NCBI RefSeq assembly: GCF_024296865.1
Contig: NZ_CP101134.1
Span: forward strand, 3,224,001 to 3,288,000
Direction: 5' to 3'
DNA from: Sphingobacterium sp. LZ7M1
GTDB taxonomy: Bacteria; Bacteroidota; Bacteroidia; Sphingobacteriales; Sphingobacteriaceae
DNA length: 64,000 nt
Under the pieces are notes generated by a model. It did not search any database and was not told the origin of the DNA. It worked only from the letters and a program-made list of their open reading frames with translations. Position 1 is the first letter of the stretch. Each line of letters begins with the position of its first letter. Both the position numbers and the translations under genes were made by a program. Below, one piece after another: positions 44,114 through 53,184 of the stretch.

Positions 44114-44946
44114 GTAGTTTCTTGATCGTATCCATCCTATTTTTCTCCGCATTACTAAGTGGTATTGCTGTATTTTTTGTCAAAAGAGACAATACCCAGT
44201 TATTGAAACTGGTCCTTTCCTTCAGTGGTGCATATTTATTTGCCATAACCGTATTGCACTTGATACCTGAAGTGTACCACAGCAATCAGACTCCTGGGGA
44301 AATCATTGGACTGTATATCTTAGGGGGATTCCTATTTCAGTTAGTTCTGGAGCATTTTTCACAGGGTATTGAGCACGGTCATATCCACCATAGCAACGAT
44401 GGGCATAACCATCAGGCATTTCCCATTGCTATCCTGATCAGTCTATGTCTGCATGCCTTCCTAGAGGGATTCCCATTGGCTTCAGGACACCGAAATGAAC
44501 TGGTCTTTGGTATCGCTATCCACCATATCCCAGCTGCCTTCGCATTGGGAAGCTTATTGATCGGAACAAGGCTAAAGAAAGCCACCATCATCGTATTTAT
44601 CGCCATCTTTGCAGCTATGACCCCACTGGGATTCGTAACGAGCAAAGGGATCAGTGCTGGTGAAATCGGAAACATAGCACAGTATTTCGACAAGATTATG
44701 GCGGTTGTGATCGGTATTTTCTTGCACATCTCGACCACTATCCTGTTCGAATCAGGATCGGCAGATCATCATACCTTCAACAAGAAAAAGATGTTGGCAG
44801 TGTTATTAGGTGTTTTGGTTTCCATGGCCAACTTCTTATTTGAAGGTCATGACCACTCTCATCATAACCATGGTACTACAGATCAAACTGAAGAATCCCA
44901 CGATCATGATCATCATGACCATGACCATTCAGATCATGAACATTAG
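44110..44946 (+). CDS. ZIP-family metal transporter with a His-rich tail
   Basis: 278 residues, eight predicted helices. Metal-site motifs 'HLIPEVYH', 'HAFLEGFPLASGH' and 'HHIPAAFALGSLLIG' are those of ZIP (ZupT-like) transporters that import Zn2+ or Fe2+. Besides a short His loop in the middle (HGHIHHSNDGHNH), the protein ends in a tail of about 30 residues alternating His and Asp, beginning at 'GHDHSHHNHG'. Four-base overlap with the PAP2 gene; it ends exactly adjacent to the convergent MarR gene (0 bp between stops). Metal preference not determined. Confidence 0.88.
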   Translation: MSSFLIVSILFFSALLSGIAVFFVKRDNTQLLKLVLSFSGAYLFAITVLHLIPEVYHSNQTPGEIIGLYILGGFLFQLVLEHFSQGIEHGHIHHSNDGHNHQAFPIAILISLCLHAFLEGFPLASGHRNELVFGIAIHHIPAAFALGSLLIGTRLKKATIIVFIAIFAAMTPLGFVTSKGISAGEIGNIAQYFDKIMAVVIGIFLHISTTILFESGSADHHTFNKKKMLAVLLGVLVSMANFLFEGHDHSHHNHGTTDQTEESHDHDHHDHDHSDHEH

Positions 44947-45420
44947 TTAGTACTCGACCTCATTCATCAGGCCTCTGAACTTATCCAATAATTCACTGAG
45001 CTTAAAGCAATCTTCGGCTGTAATGTTTTCTGGAAGTACATCATCCAGCATCATGTCAGTCTCGATTTCTTCTAGCAGCTCCAAGCCTTTGTCGGTGATC
45101 AATAGATCGACTGCGCGCTTGTCTACGCTGTTCTTTTCCCTAGAAACTAGGCCCTTACTTACGATGCGATCAACTAACCTACTGATATCAGGCGTTTTGG
45201 TTAGCAACCTCTCCTTCAACAAATTATTGGTAACAGGATTGGGATACTGACCGCGTAAGACGCGCAACACGTTAAACTGTTGCAAGGTGATTTGTTTGGC
45301 ATTCGCTCTCTTCTCCAGCATCACGTTCAACCAGTTGTTTGTGTAAATAATATTGATCGTAGCGCGATGCCAAGGACTTGCGAATTGCTTTACTTTAACC
45401 AATTCTTCGATCTTCGGCAT
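44947..45420 (-). CDS. MarR-family transcriptional regulator
   Basis: 157 residues, winged helix: 'ITLQQFNVLRVLRGQYPNPVTNNLLKERLLTKTPDISRLVDRIVSKGLVSREKNSVDKRAVDLLITDKGLELLEEIETDM'. The DKR-VDL wing is typical. Divergent from feoAB across 106 bases that hold a palindrome and the feoA -7 box. It could therefore control iron uptake, itself, or the convergent ZIP operon; no ligand is predictable. Confidence 0.92.
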   Translation of the reverse strand: MPKIEELVKVKQFASPWHRATINIIYTNNWLNVMLEKRANAKQITLQQFNVLRVLRGQYPNPVTNNLLKERLLTKTPDISRLVDRIVSKGLVSREKNSVDKRAVDLLITDKGLELLEEIETDMMLDDVLPENITAEDCFKLSELLDKFRGLMNEVEY

Positions 45421-45452
45421 ATTTAATAATACATTAGTGTGACTTAATTCGC

Positions 45453-45471
45453 AATTTAAAAGATTTTAATT
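45453..45471. promoter_or_regulatory. Palindrome in the marR-feoA intergenic region
   Basis: AATTTAAAAGATTTTAATT is a 19-base imperfect palindrome (AATTnAAA...TTTnAATT), ending three bases before the feoA -7 box. Position and size fit a MarR operator. Confidence 0.4.
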
Positions 45472-45474
45472 ATT

Positions 45475-45482
45475 TATCTTTG
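45475..45482 (+). promoter_or_regulatory. -7 box of feoAB
   Basis: TATCTTTG, exact TAnnTTTG match, 44 bases before the feoA ATG. Confidence 0.5.
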
Positions 45483-45526
45483 CTATTGTTGATTTTTATT
45501 CAAAAAACATAAAAAATTGTCGTCGA

Positions 45527-45766
45527 ATGCCGCAAAAAATTAGCCTTGATAAATTAAAAATCGGAGACCTTGCCAAGATTAATACCATACAGTCCACAGA
45601 AATTCCTGCAAAATTCTATGAATTAGGCTTTTACCCTGGTTCCATTGTTGAAATAAAACATAAAGCTCCGCTTAGTGGACCTATCTGTGTCAACGTCATT
45701 GAAAACAATGCCCTTATCGCCATCCGTAAATCCGAAGCCAAACTTATCACTGCAGAATTAATCTAA
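45527..45766 (+). CDS. feoA: Ferrous iron transport protein FeoA
   Basis: 79-residue SH3-like cytosolic protein that supports FeoB. 'LKIGDLAKINTIQSTEIPAKFYELGFYPGSIVEIKHKAPLSGPICV' is characteristic. The stop overlaps the feoB ATG by one base (TAATG). Separate FeoA, rather than a FeoA-FeoB fusion, is used here. Confidence 0.94.
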   Translation: MPQKISLDKLKIGDLAKINTIQSTEIPAKFYELGFYPGSIVEIKHKAPLSGPICVNVIENNALIAIRKSEAKLITAELI

Positions 45767-47868
45767 TGAAAGACCCGAATATTGTCCTTCTGGGAAACCC
45801 CAATGTTGGTAAAACCTCTCTGTTCAATAGACTTACTAAACTTAACCAAAAGGTTGGTAACTATCCAGGGATTACCGTAGAAAAACGAGAAGGAACATTA
45901 AAAGCAAATAGCAAGACTTATCATATCATTGACCTCCCTGGTACTTATACCCTATTTCCTAACTCTTTGGATGAGGAAATTGTTTTCAAAATCCTAAGCC
46001 AGCGAGAAAATAAACTCAGTCCTGACCTTACCGTGGTGGTGGCAGAACCCTCAACACTAAAAAGAGGGATCATCCTGTACCAACAAGCGCGTGAACTGGG
46101 ACTTCCAGCCATCTTCGTAATCAATATGATCGATGAAGTGGAAAGTAAGGGTGTAACCATCGACTTCCATAAATTGGAAGCCTATCTGAAAACCAAAATC
46201 TATCAAACGAATGCCCGTACCGGTAAAGGACTGGAAAAACTGATCAGTTCCCTGGATGAAAAACCATCCTTCTACCAAGGCACCTTCCAGATTCCGGAAA
46301 AATACAGCAAGGCACTCAACGAAGCCAAGAAACTTTTCCCTTTAGCAACAGAATATCTTACTTGGCAATATCTAGCTCAGGAAAACGTAAGTTACCTACC
46401 TGTAGACCAACAAGAAGAATTGGCAGCAATCCGTGCTAAACACCAATTGGATCCGCACGAGATGCAGAAGACAGAGTCGCTTTTCAGACAGGACCAAATC
46501 AGCCTGGAACTCGATAAGATCTTGATCAAATCCAAAAACCAAACCTTGGATACTACATCCAAGATCGACAGGATCTTATTGCACCCTGTACTTGGCTATA
46601 TTATCTTTTTTGGTCTTTTGTTGTTGATTTTCCAGGCCATATTCAGTTGGTCCGGACCGTTAATGGACTGGATTGACGGCAGCTTCGGAGATCTAACGGC
46701 CTACCTATCCACGGTCCTTCCAGAGGGTCCATTATCTTCCCTGTTTATTGAAGGGATCGTAGCTGGTATTGGTGGTATCGTAATTTTTCTCCCACAGATT
46801 GTCATTCTATTCCTTTTCCTTTCCTTAATGGAAGAATCAGGCTATATGAGCCGTGTCGTATTCATTATGGACCGTTGGTTAAGACCATTCGGGTTGAACG
46901 GTAAATCGGTCATTCCATTAATGTCTGGAGCGGCATGTGCCATTCCGGCCGTTATGTCTGCCCGTAACATCGAAAACCCCAAAGAAAGGCTGTTGACCAT
47001 CTTGGTAACTCCATTTATGACCTGTTCGGCACGTCTACCGATCTATATCGTTATCATCGGGCTGATCATTCCTGAGACTACCTATTTGGGCTTTAACGTG
47101 CAGGGAATCACCCTATTTTTCATGTATATCTTGGGGATTGTTGGCGCATTAGGTTCTGCATGGATCTTAAACAAAGTGATCAAGAGCGTACGTTCTTCCT
47201 TCCTGATCTTTGAATTACCGACATACAAACTACCAGATTGGAAAAATGTTCTAACCAATGTATGGGATAAGGCCTCTGGTTTCTTAATCGAAGCAGGTAA
47301 GATCATCTTGATGATTTCCATCGTATTATGGGTATTCGGAAACTTCGGACCGAACCAAAAATTCTACAATGCGGAAGAAATCGTGCAACAGAACAACCCT
47401 AACCTTACAGGTGCTGAGCTGGAACAAGAAGTTGGTTCATATAAATTGGAACACTCTTTCTTAGGTTACATCGGAATGGGAATCGAACCGATCGTAAGAC
47501 CCTTAGGCTATGACTGGAAGATGGGAATCGGTCTGATTTCATCCTTCGCGGCACGCGAGGTCTTTGTCGGAACGATGGCCGTAGTGTACAGCATGGGACC
47601 CGATGTAGACATCGAAGATGAAGCCCAAAAGGGTTCCCTATTGACCCGAATGCGTTCGGAGATCAATAGCAACACCGGAAAACCTGCATACAATTTTGCA
47701 TCAGGAATTTCGTTATTATTATTTTACGCATTTGCAATGCAATGTATGGCAACCATTGGTGTAGTTCGTAAAGAAACAGGTTCATGGAAATGGACCATGA
47801 TCCAAACGTTGTTCATGACTGGCTTAGCCTATGTTGCGGCGCTGATTGCCTATCAAATCTTAAAGTAA
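45766..47868 (+). CDS. feoB: Ferrous iron transporter FeoB
   Basis: 700-residue GTP-dependent Fe2+ importer in the inner membrane. G1 GNPNVGKTS (residues 9-17), G2 region 'NYPGITVEKREG', G3 DLPGTY, G4 NMID. Membrane part from about residue 265 with the two Gate motifs, including 'SGAACAIPAVMSAR' and 'TPFMTCSARLPIYIVIIG' with conserved Cys residues. Middle gene of feoA-feoB-small protein, with one-base overlaps on both sides. Confidence 0.96.
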   Translation: MKDPNIVLLGNPNVGKTSLFNRLTKLNQKVGNYPGITVEKREGTLKANSKTYHIIDLPGTYTLFPNSLDEEIVFKILSQRENKLSPDLTVVVAEPSTLKRGIILYQQARELGLPAIFVINMIDEVESKGVTIDFHKLEAYLKTKIYQTNARTGKGLEKLISSLDEKPSFYQGTFQIPEKYSKALNEAKKLFPLATEYLTWQYLAQENVSYLPVDQQEELAAIRAKHQLDPHEMQKTESLFRQDQISLELDKILIKSKNQTLDTTSKIDRILLHPVLGYIIFFGLLLLIFQAIFSWSGPLMDWIDGSFGDLTAYLSTVLPEGPLSSLFIEGIVAGIGGIVIFLPQIVILFLFLSLMEESGYMSRVVFIMDRWLRPFGLNGKSVIPLMSGAACAIPAVMSARNIENPKERLLTILVTPFMTCSARLPIYIVIIGLIIPETTYLGFNVQGITLFFMYILGIVGALGSAWILNKVIKSVRSSFLIFELPTYKLPDWKNVLTNVWDKASGFLIEAGKIILMISIVLWVFGNFGPNQKFYNAEEIVQQNNPNLTGAELEQEVGSYKLEHSFLGYIGMGIEPIVRPLGYDWKMGIGLISSFAAREVFVGTMAVVYSMGPDVDIEDEAQKGSLLTRMRSEINSNTGKPAYNFASGISLLLFYAFAMQCMATIGVVRKETGSWKWTMIQTLFMTGLAYVAALIAYQILK

Positions 47869-48014
47869 TGAGCATAATTATACAATACATCATCATCTTT
47901 ATCCTTTTCATCTACGCATTGTACGTGATCTTTAAACCCTTTTTCAGCAAGAAAAAAGGAAACTCAGGATGTAGCAAAGGTTGTTGTACGGTAGAAGTAA
48001 AGCCAAAAAGCTAA
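47868..48014 (+). CDS. FeoB-associated Cys-rich membrane protein
   Basis: 48 residues. ATG at 47868 overlaps the feoB stop (TAATG); longer in-frame starts lie inside feoB and are not credible. One N-terminal membrane helix (about residues 3-24) followed by KKKGNSGCSKGCCTVEV, a Cys-x3-Cys-Cys cluster. Matches the small FeoB-associated proteins that follow feoB in many genomes; a role in iron delivery or sensing is proposed, not proven. Confidence 0.85.
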   Translation: MSIIIQYIIIFILFIYALYVIFKPFFSKKKGNSGCSKGCCTVEVKPKS

Positions 48015-48036
48015 TAAAAAATCTTAAATAAAATAG

Positions 48037-48067
48037 AAAGGCATCCCGAAAAAGGATGCCTTTTTTC
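48037..48067 (+). terminator. Terminator of the feo operon
   Basis: AAAGGCATCC / GGATGCCTTT stem with a CGAAAAA loop, followed by a T run, 22 bases after the last stop. Confidence 0.85.
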
Positions 48068-48070
48068 TTT

Positions 48071-48239
48071 GGCGAGAGAGCCTTCCCTGTTTGTAGAGGT
48101 GAATTGCATTCGCCCGCCCATGTATTTGAACCAGGATGTTAAGGATGAGAGGATGGACCAAGATCATAATTAACATCTAGCTGTAAAGCTATCTCGCTAG
48201 GTTGGGATGAATTGTGTTAGCCCGTTGTATCTAGGGTAA
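48071..48239. other. Non-coding stretch with two degenerate GAATTGCATTCGCCC-type motifs
   Basis: No gene is supported. 'GTAGAGGTGAATTGCATTCGCCC' (about 48093-48115) and 'GTTGGGATGAATTGTGTTAGCCC' (about 48201-48223) look like two diverged copies of one unit, a common kind of extragenic repeat in Bacteroidota. They lead into the long direct repeats. Confidence 0.4.
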
Positions 48240-48580
48240 GAACCCCCAGAGGGCGTGACATCTTTATAGAAATTGAATGTTTGCAACCGCTAACCCCTAG
48301 CGGGGTGAAATGTTTTTCAATAGTTCATGTTAAAGAAAGAAAACAGTTCGTTCGCTGTGCTCACGATGACAGCTATCCTAAAAAACAAAAAATAGATTCT
48401 TCGTTTCACTCTGAATCCCTCTTTAGCGCATTTTGATTCTGAACGATCAGTGAGGAATCTGTACGGTTTTCCTCCCACCGACCCTGTCATCCTTGACCGA
48501 AGGTCAAGGAACTGTACGCCAATGCATTTTTTATTAAAGGTTGGTTTGCTGCATTCCGAGACCCTTCCTGCATCAGGGTG
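48240..48580. repeat. Long direct repeat, copy 1
   Basis: About 341 bases, from GAACCCCCAGAGGGCGTGAC to CCTGCATCAGGGTG. Repeated at 48718-49046 with small indels and very high identity, especially over 'CCCACCGACCCTGTCATCC...CAATGCATTTTTTATTAA'. Contains two C-run/G-run hairpins (48241, 48291) and the hairpin CCTTGACC-GAA-GGTCAAGG (48491-48509). Confidence 0.9.
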
Positions 48581-48590
48581 CCTGTGTGGG

Positions 48591-48622
48591 GTTAACCTTC
48601 GGTTAAAGGGACTATACGCCAA
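48591..48622. repeat. Degenerate third copy of the CCTTGACC hairpin unit
   Basis: TTAACC-TTC-GGTTAA followed by AGGGACTATACGCCAAT parallels CTTGACC-GAA-GGTCAAG followed by GAACTGTACGCCAAT in the long repeat. Stem bases differ but pairing is kept. Confidence 0.6.
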
Positions 48623-48717
48623 TAAAATCCAGATGTTTTTAATCTTGAAGGTTTTCTTTTTTAAAGACTTTTAGGATACACCATCCATATTCAAGTTGGA
48701 ATTCTGAGAACCCCCAG

Positions 48718-49046
48718 CGGGGGTGACATCTTTATAGAAATTGAATGTTTGCATCGGCCAACCCCCAGAGGGGGTGAAATGTTTTTCAATAGTTCTTGTT
48801 AAAGAAAACAGTTCGTTCGCTGTGCTCACGATGACAGCTATTCTAAAAAAACAAAAAATTGATTCTTCGTTTCACTCTGAATCCCTCTTTAGCGCATTTT
48901 GATTCTGAACGATCAGTGAGGAATCTGTACGGTTTTCCTCCCACCGACCCTGTCATCCTTGACCGAAGGTCAAGGAACTGTACGCCAATGCATTTTTTAT
49001 TAAGGGTTGGTTTGCTGCATTCCGAGACCCTTCCTGCATCAGGGTG
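48718..49046. repeat. Long direct repeat, copy 2
   Basis: About 329 bases matching copy 1 at an offset of 478 bases. The hairpins at 48719 and 48760 have full ACCCCC/GGGGGT stems. Open frames inside both copies encode the same repeat-derived peptide and are not genes. Confidence 0.9.
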
Positions 49047-49323
49047 ACAAGGTGTGGTTCTCCAAAATTTAAGGAACTGCCCAGCAATCCTAATTTTATT
49101 CTAGCTTAGGTTCCAATTCCTCCCCACCCTAAAAAACCCACATCCGCCCTAATCCTACTTAACATAAAAAAAATTATTTTCCATAATATTCCGATTAAAA
49201 CACTCTTTATTTTATTTGATGCACAAAAATTAAAATGAAAAATTTATCTTGTGCCTTTTATCGGTCCTCAGGCCGATGGAGAATATTAACTAGGAACATA
49301 ATCAGGAATTAACCTTCTTCAGA
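49047..49323 (+). other. Leader of the amino-acid permease gene
   Basis: AT-rich; no gene seen. A small hairpin ATCGG-TCCTCAGG-CCGAT lies at 49260-49277. 'TATCTTG' at 49245-49251 is an imperfect -7 candidate with TTTG at 49215-49218. Confidence 0.3.
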
Positions 49324-50763
49324 GTGCAAGAAAACAACGAAAAAGAACTAAAAAGAGGCCTTAGCAATAGACATATTCAGTTAATTGCCTTAGGTGGAGC
49401 CATCGGTACAGGTTTATTTTTAGGGGTTGGACAGGCAGCAATTTTAGCCGGCCCTTCTGTTATATTGGGATATGCCATCGCAGGGCTTGTCGCCTTCTTC
49501 ATCATGCGGCAACTGGGTGAAATGGTCGTTGAAGAACCGATCTCGGGCAGCTTTAGCTCCTTTGCCAATAAATATTGGGGACCCTTTGCAGGCTATGCTT
49601 CCGGCTGGAACTATTGGCTACTGTACATCTTGGTCAGTATGGCCGAATTGACAGCAATCGGAAAATATGTACAGTTCTGGTGGCCTGAGATACCGCTCTG
49701 GGCTTCTTCCCTATTCTTCTTTTTGGTCATCAATGTCATCAATCTCGCATCCGTAAAGGTATATGGAGAAACCGAATTCTGGTTTTCCATCATCAAGGTC
49801 GTGGCTATCATCGCGATGATCATCTTCGGGATCTATCTCTTAGTTTCGGGGAATGGAGGCGAAAGAGCAACCGTAGCCAATCTCTATAATGATGGCGGAT
49901 TCTTCCCCCATGGCTGGCTCAACGGCAATGGTGATATAGGATATTCGGGATTACTCGCCGCGCTCGTCATTATCATGTTCTCCTTCGGAGGACTGGAATT
50001 GGTGGGGATCACTGCTGCAGAAGCTGAAAACCCAGAGAAAAATATCCCTAAAGCGACCAATCAAGTTTTATGGAGAATCTTGGTATTCTATGTGGGCGCC
50101 TTATTCATCCTATTTTCCCTAATGCCTTGGCGAACCATTACTGCCGACACAAGTCCTTTCGTTGAAGTATTTGCAACCTTAAAAGGCTTCCAATTTGAAC
50201 TGTTCGGCAAGACATTCTTCTTTACGAGCATCATTGCAAATGCCCTGAACATCATCGTTCTTACTGCTGCCCTATCTGTTTACAACAGCTGTGTGTATAG
50301 TAATTCAAGAATGCTTTATGGCTTGGCGGAACAGGGAAATGCACCTAAGTTCCTTAAGAAATTAAATTCAAACCATTCACCTGTAAATGCGATCCTGGTA
50401 TCTGCTGGAATTGTAGCCATTACGGTTTTGATCAATAAAGTAATCCCAAAAGAGGCATTAGGAATCCTAATGTCCCTAGTGGTATCCGCTTTGATCATCA
50501 ACTGGATCATGATTACACTGACCCACATGTTTTTCAGGAAACAGAAGGATAAACAAGGGATCAAGACTAAATTCCCAACCATTCTGTACCCGATCAGCAA
50601 CTATTTCAGCTTATTGTTCTTATTGGGCGTATTGTTGATGATGTGGTTTACCGGATTAAAGATCTCTGTGGAGCTTATCCCTATCTGGGTCTTGCTCCTA
50701 TGGATCAGTTATATCTTGGTAAAACGGAACAAAGAAAAACAGCTGAAAAATAAGGATATCTAA
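49324..50763 (+). CDS. APC-family amino acid permease
   Basis: 479 residues with 12 predicted membrane helices, beginning at GTG (49324); no ATG precedes 'RGLSNRHIQLIALGGAIGTGLFLG', the first-helix signature of the AAT family (AroP, ProY, CycA, GabP). Also 'GSFSSFANKYWGPFAGYASGWNYW' and 'SFGGLELVGITAAEAENPEKNIPKA'. Proton-coupled uptake of an amino acid across the inner membrane; the substrate is not determinable by eye. The lysoplasmalogenase-like gene follows 10 bases later. Confidence 0.9.
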   Translation: MQENNEKELKRGLSNRHIQLIALGGAIGTGLFLGVGQAAILAGPSVILGYAIAGLVAFFIMRQLGEMVVEEPISGSFSSFANKYWGPFAGYASGWNYWLLYILVSMAELTAIGKYVQFWWPEIPLWASSLFFFLVINVINLASVKVYGETEFWFSIIKVVAIIAMIIFGIYLLVSGNGGERATVANLYNDGGFFPHGWLNGNGDIGYSGLLAALVIIMFSFGGLELVGITAAEAENPEKNIPKATNQVLWRILVFYVGALFILFSLMPWRTITADTSPFVEVFATLKGFQFELFGKTFFFTSIIANALNIIVLTAALSVYNSCVYSNSRMLYGLAEQGNAPKFLKKLNSNHSPVNAILVSAGIVAITVLINKVIPKEALGILMSLVVSALIINWIMITLTHMFFRKQKDKQGIKTKFPTILYPISNYFSLLFLLGVLLMMWFTGLKISVELIPIWVLLLWISYILVKRNKEKQLKNKDI

Positions 50764-50773
50764 ATCCAATAAA

Positions 50774-51442
50774 ATGAAGCAGTACAAATTACATATCGCA
50801 TTTTTGCTCCTTGCACTGCTTCATTTATATGCCGTTTATGCCAACCTTCCCAATCTGAGGTTCTTTACAAAACCACTGATCTGCCTCTCCCTAATCTTTA
50901 TCCTCTATAAGGAAACCGGCTTAAAAAAGAACATTGAAAAGTTGACCGCGGTAGGTCTATTTTTTGGCTGTCTGGGCGATATATTCTTGATGTTGCATGA
51001 CATGTTTGTGGCTGGATTGGCCTCTTTCCTGATCGGACACATCCTCTATGTCATAGCCTTTAGCAAACAGACGAATGCCAAGGCCCTGAGCAAACATAAA
51101 AGCTATATTCTCATCGCCGGAATATTGGCCAGCTATTCCTATTATCTCTATGGCATTCTCCAGCCTAGTTTAGGACCATTAAAGGTTCCAGTGATCCTAT
51201 ACATTCTCGTCATTGCAGCTATGGCCTTTTTTGCCTATACCAGGAGGTATCAGACCAATTCCTTAAGTTTTATCATCTCTTTGGTCGGCGCCCTTTTATT
51301 TATCTTTTCAGATTCTATTTTAGCAATTAATAAGTTTGTGGCCTACCTGGCCAATTCTGGTCTATACATTATGTCCAGCTATATCCTCGCCCAATATTTT
51401 ATTACCCTCGGAATCATATTAGACAAAAAAACCAGGCCGTAA
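50774..51442 (+). CDS. YhhN/TMEM86-family membrane protein (lysoplasmalogenase-like)
   Basis: 222 residues with about eight hydrophobic segments. 'FFTKPLICLSLIFILY', 'GLFFGCLGDIFLML' and 'FIFSDSILAINKF' match the YhhN family: the two Asp residues in GD-F and SDS are the conserved acids. TMEM86B is a lysoplasmalogenase in mammals; the bacterial activity is inferred from family only. Likely co-transcribed with the permease. Confidence 0.85.
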   Translation: MKQYKLHIAFLLLALLHLYAVYANLPNLRFFTKPLICLSLIFILYKETGLKKNIEKLTAVGLFFGCLGDIFLMLHDMFVAGLASFLIGHILYVIAFSKQTNAKALSKHKSYILIAGILASYSYYLYGILQPSLGPLKVPVILYILVIAAMAFFAYTRRYQTNSLSFIISLVGALLFIFSDSILAINKFVAYLANSGLYIMSSYILAQYFITLGIILDKKTRP

Positions 51443-51489
51443 ATAATTACAGCCCGGCATTAATACAAGTTGATATGATATGATTTAAA

Positions 51490-53184
51490 CTATGTCAGTA
51501 ATTCTTCTTGTGCCTTTTTTCCATAACTTTCATTATGCACATTGGCAACCGCCCTACCCGAAGGATCGTTTAGGTTCTGGAAGGAAGCATCCCAAGCCAA
51601 TGCTTCAGGCGTACTGCATGCAACAGACTTCACTGAAGGAACTGTTTTCGCGGCAGCATCCGAAGGGAAATGTGTTTCAAAGATACTTCTGTACAGATAC
51701 TCCTCCTTGTTCTTTGGCGTATTGATCGGAAACCGATGCGCCGCTGCTTCGAATTCTGTATCTGAAACTTTTTCTTCCGCTTGCGCCTTTAAGGTATCGA
51801 TCCAAGAATATCCTACCCCATCCGAGAATTGCTCCTTTTGTCTCCAAGCAATCGACTCTGGCAAATAATCTTCAAAGGCCTTCCTGACCACCCACTTTTC
51901 CATTCTGCCATCCCTGATCATCTTATCTTCAGGGTTGATGCTCATGGCAATATCCATAAACTCTTTGTCCAAAAACGGAACCCTTCCTTCGACTCCCCAA
52001 GCAGCTAATGATTTATTCGCCCTCAAGCAATCATATAGATAGAGCTTTTTCAGCTTTCTCACAGTTTCCTCATGGAATTCTTTTGCATTTGGGGCTTTAT
52101 GGAAATACAGATAACCACCAAATAATTCATCCGACCCTTCTCCTGAAAGCACCATCTTTATTCCCATTGATTTGATTACCCTAGCCAATAGATACATAGG
52201 TGTTGAAGCACGGATGGTCGTCACATCATAGGTCTCCAGATGGTAGATCACATCCCTGATTGCATCAAGACCCTCCTGTATGGTAAAGTTTACCTCATGA
52301 TGGATGGTACCAATATGATCTGCAGCCTTTTGAGCGGCAATTAGATCCGGTGAACCCTGAAGGCCTACCGCAAATGAATGCAACTGTGGGTACCAAGCTT
52401 CTTCCTCATCATTGCTCTCAATCCTTCTGGAAGCAAACTTTTTGGTTATGGCAGCGATGACCGAGGAATCTAATCCACCAGACAGCAATACGCCATATGG
52501 AACATCGGACATCAATTGATGATGGACCGCATCTTCCAAACCTTTTCTCAATTTGGCGATATCCGTTTCATTGTCCTGTACAGTCTCGTAAGACTCCCAA
52601 TCCCTTTTATACCAACGCTTAGGCTCCAAACCTTCTTTACTATATAAATAATGCCCCGGAGGAAACTGTTCGATCTCTGTACAGAAACCTTCCAAGGATT
52701 TTAGTTCTGATGCGACAAACAACTGTCCGTACTGATCTTTCCCATAGTATAGCGGGATAATACCCATGTGGTCCCTAGCAATAAAGAATGAATCTTCGCG
52801 AGAATCATATAGGGCAAATCCAAAGATCCCGTTAAGTTCCTCAACAAAAGCAGGTCCTTTTTCCAAGTAAAGAGCCAAAACAACCTCGGAATCGGACAAA
52901 GTCGAGAATTGATAATTTGGCAGAGAATTTCGTAACTCCTTATGATTGTAGATTTCACCATTTACAGCAAGGACTACCTGTCCATCAGGACTGTATAAAG
53001 GTTGACTTCCGGATTTAGGGTCAACAATGGCCAAACGCTCATGAGCTAACAATGCTTTCGATGAGCTATAGATCCCCGACCAATCTGGTCCTCTATGACG
53101 AATTCTTTTCGACATTTCCAAGACCTGCGGCCTTAAGGACTCTAGGGGTTGTTTCAATTCAAATGCTCCGACAATTCCGCACAT
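51490..53184 (-). CDS. asnB: Asparagine synthetase B, glutamine-hydrolysing
   Basis: 564 residues. Class II glutaminase with the nucleophile C2 in MCGIVGAFE, then the glutaminase core ('LAVNGEIYNHKELR', 'DSEVVLALYLEKGP'), and the synthetase domain with the PP-loop 'GVLLSGGLDSSVIAA' and 'KMVLSGEGSDELFGGYLYFH'. Makes Asn from Asp, Gln and ATP. It is a single gene; the upstream region holds a near-match -7 box and a long palindrome further out. Confidence 0.95.
   Translation of the reverse strand: MCGIVGAFELKQPLESLRPQVLEMSKRIRHRGPDWSGIYSSSKALLAHERLAIVDPKSGSQPLYSPDGQVVLAVNGEIYNHKELRNSLPNYQFSTLSDSEVVLALYLEKGPAFVEELNGIFGFALYDSREDSFFIARDHMGIIPLYYGKDQYGQLFVASELKSLEGFCTEIEQFPPGHYLYSKEGLEPKRWYKRDWESYETVQDNETDIAKLRKGLEDAVHHQLMSDVPYGVLLSGGLDSSVIAAITKKFASRRIESNDEEEAWYPQLHSFAVGLQGSPDLIAAQKAADHIGTIHHEVNFTIQEGLDAIRDVIYHLETYDVTTIRASTPMYLLARVIKSMGIKMVLSGEGSDELFGGYLYFHKAPNAKEFHEETVRKLKKLYLYDCLRANKSLAAWGVEGRVPFLDKEFMDIAMSINPEDKMIRDGRMEKWVVRKAFEDYLPESIAWRQKEQFSDGVGYSWIDTLKAQAEEKVSDTEFEAAAHRFPINTPKNKEEYLYRSIFETHFPSDAAAKTVPSVKSVACSTPEALAWDASFQNLNDPSGRAVANVHNESYGKKAQEELLT

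Noticed and set aside
47784..47867. Upstream extension of the FeoB-associated small protein
   Set aside because: It lies wholly within feoB in another frame; the ATG at 47868 overlapping the feoB stop gives the expected one-helix Cys-rich protein.
48450..49047. Two plus-strand ORFs (about 62-74 codons) beginning in the repeated block, encoding nearly identical peptides
   Set aside because: Both come from the direct repeats, contain the hairpin units, have no start context and no recognisable domain. They are repeat-derived frames.
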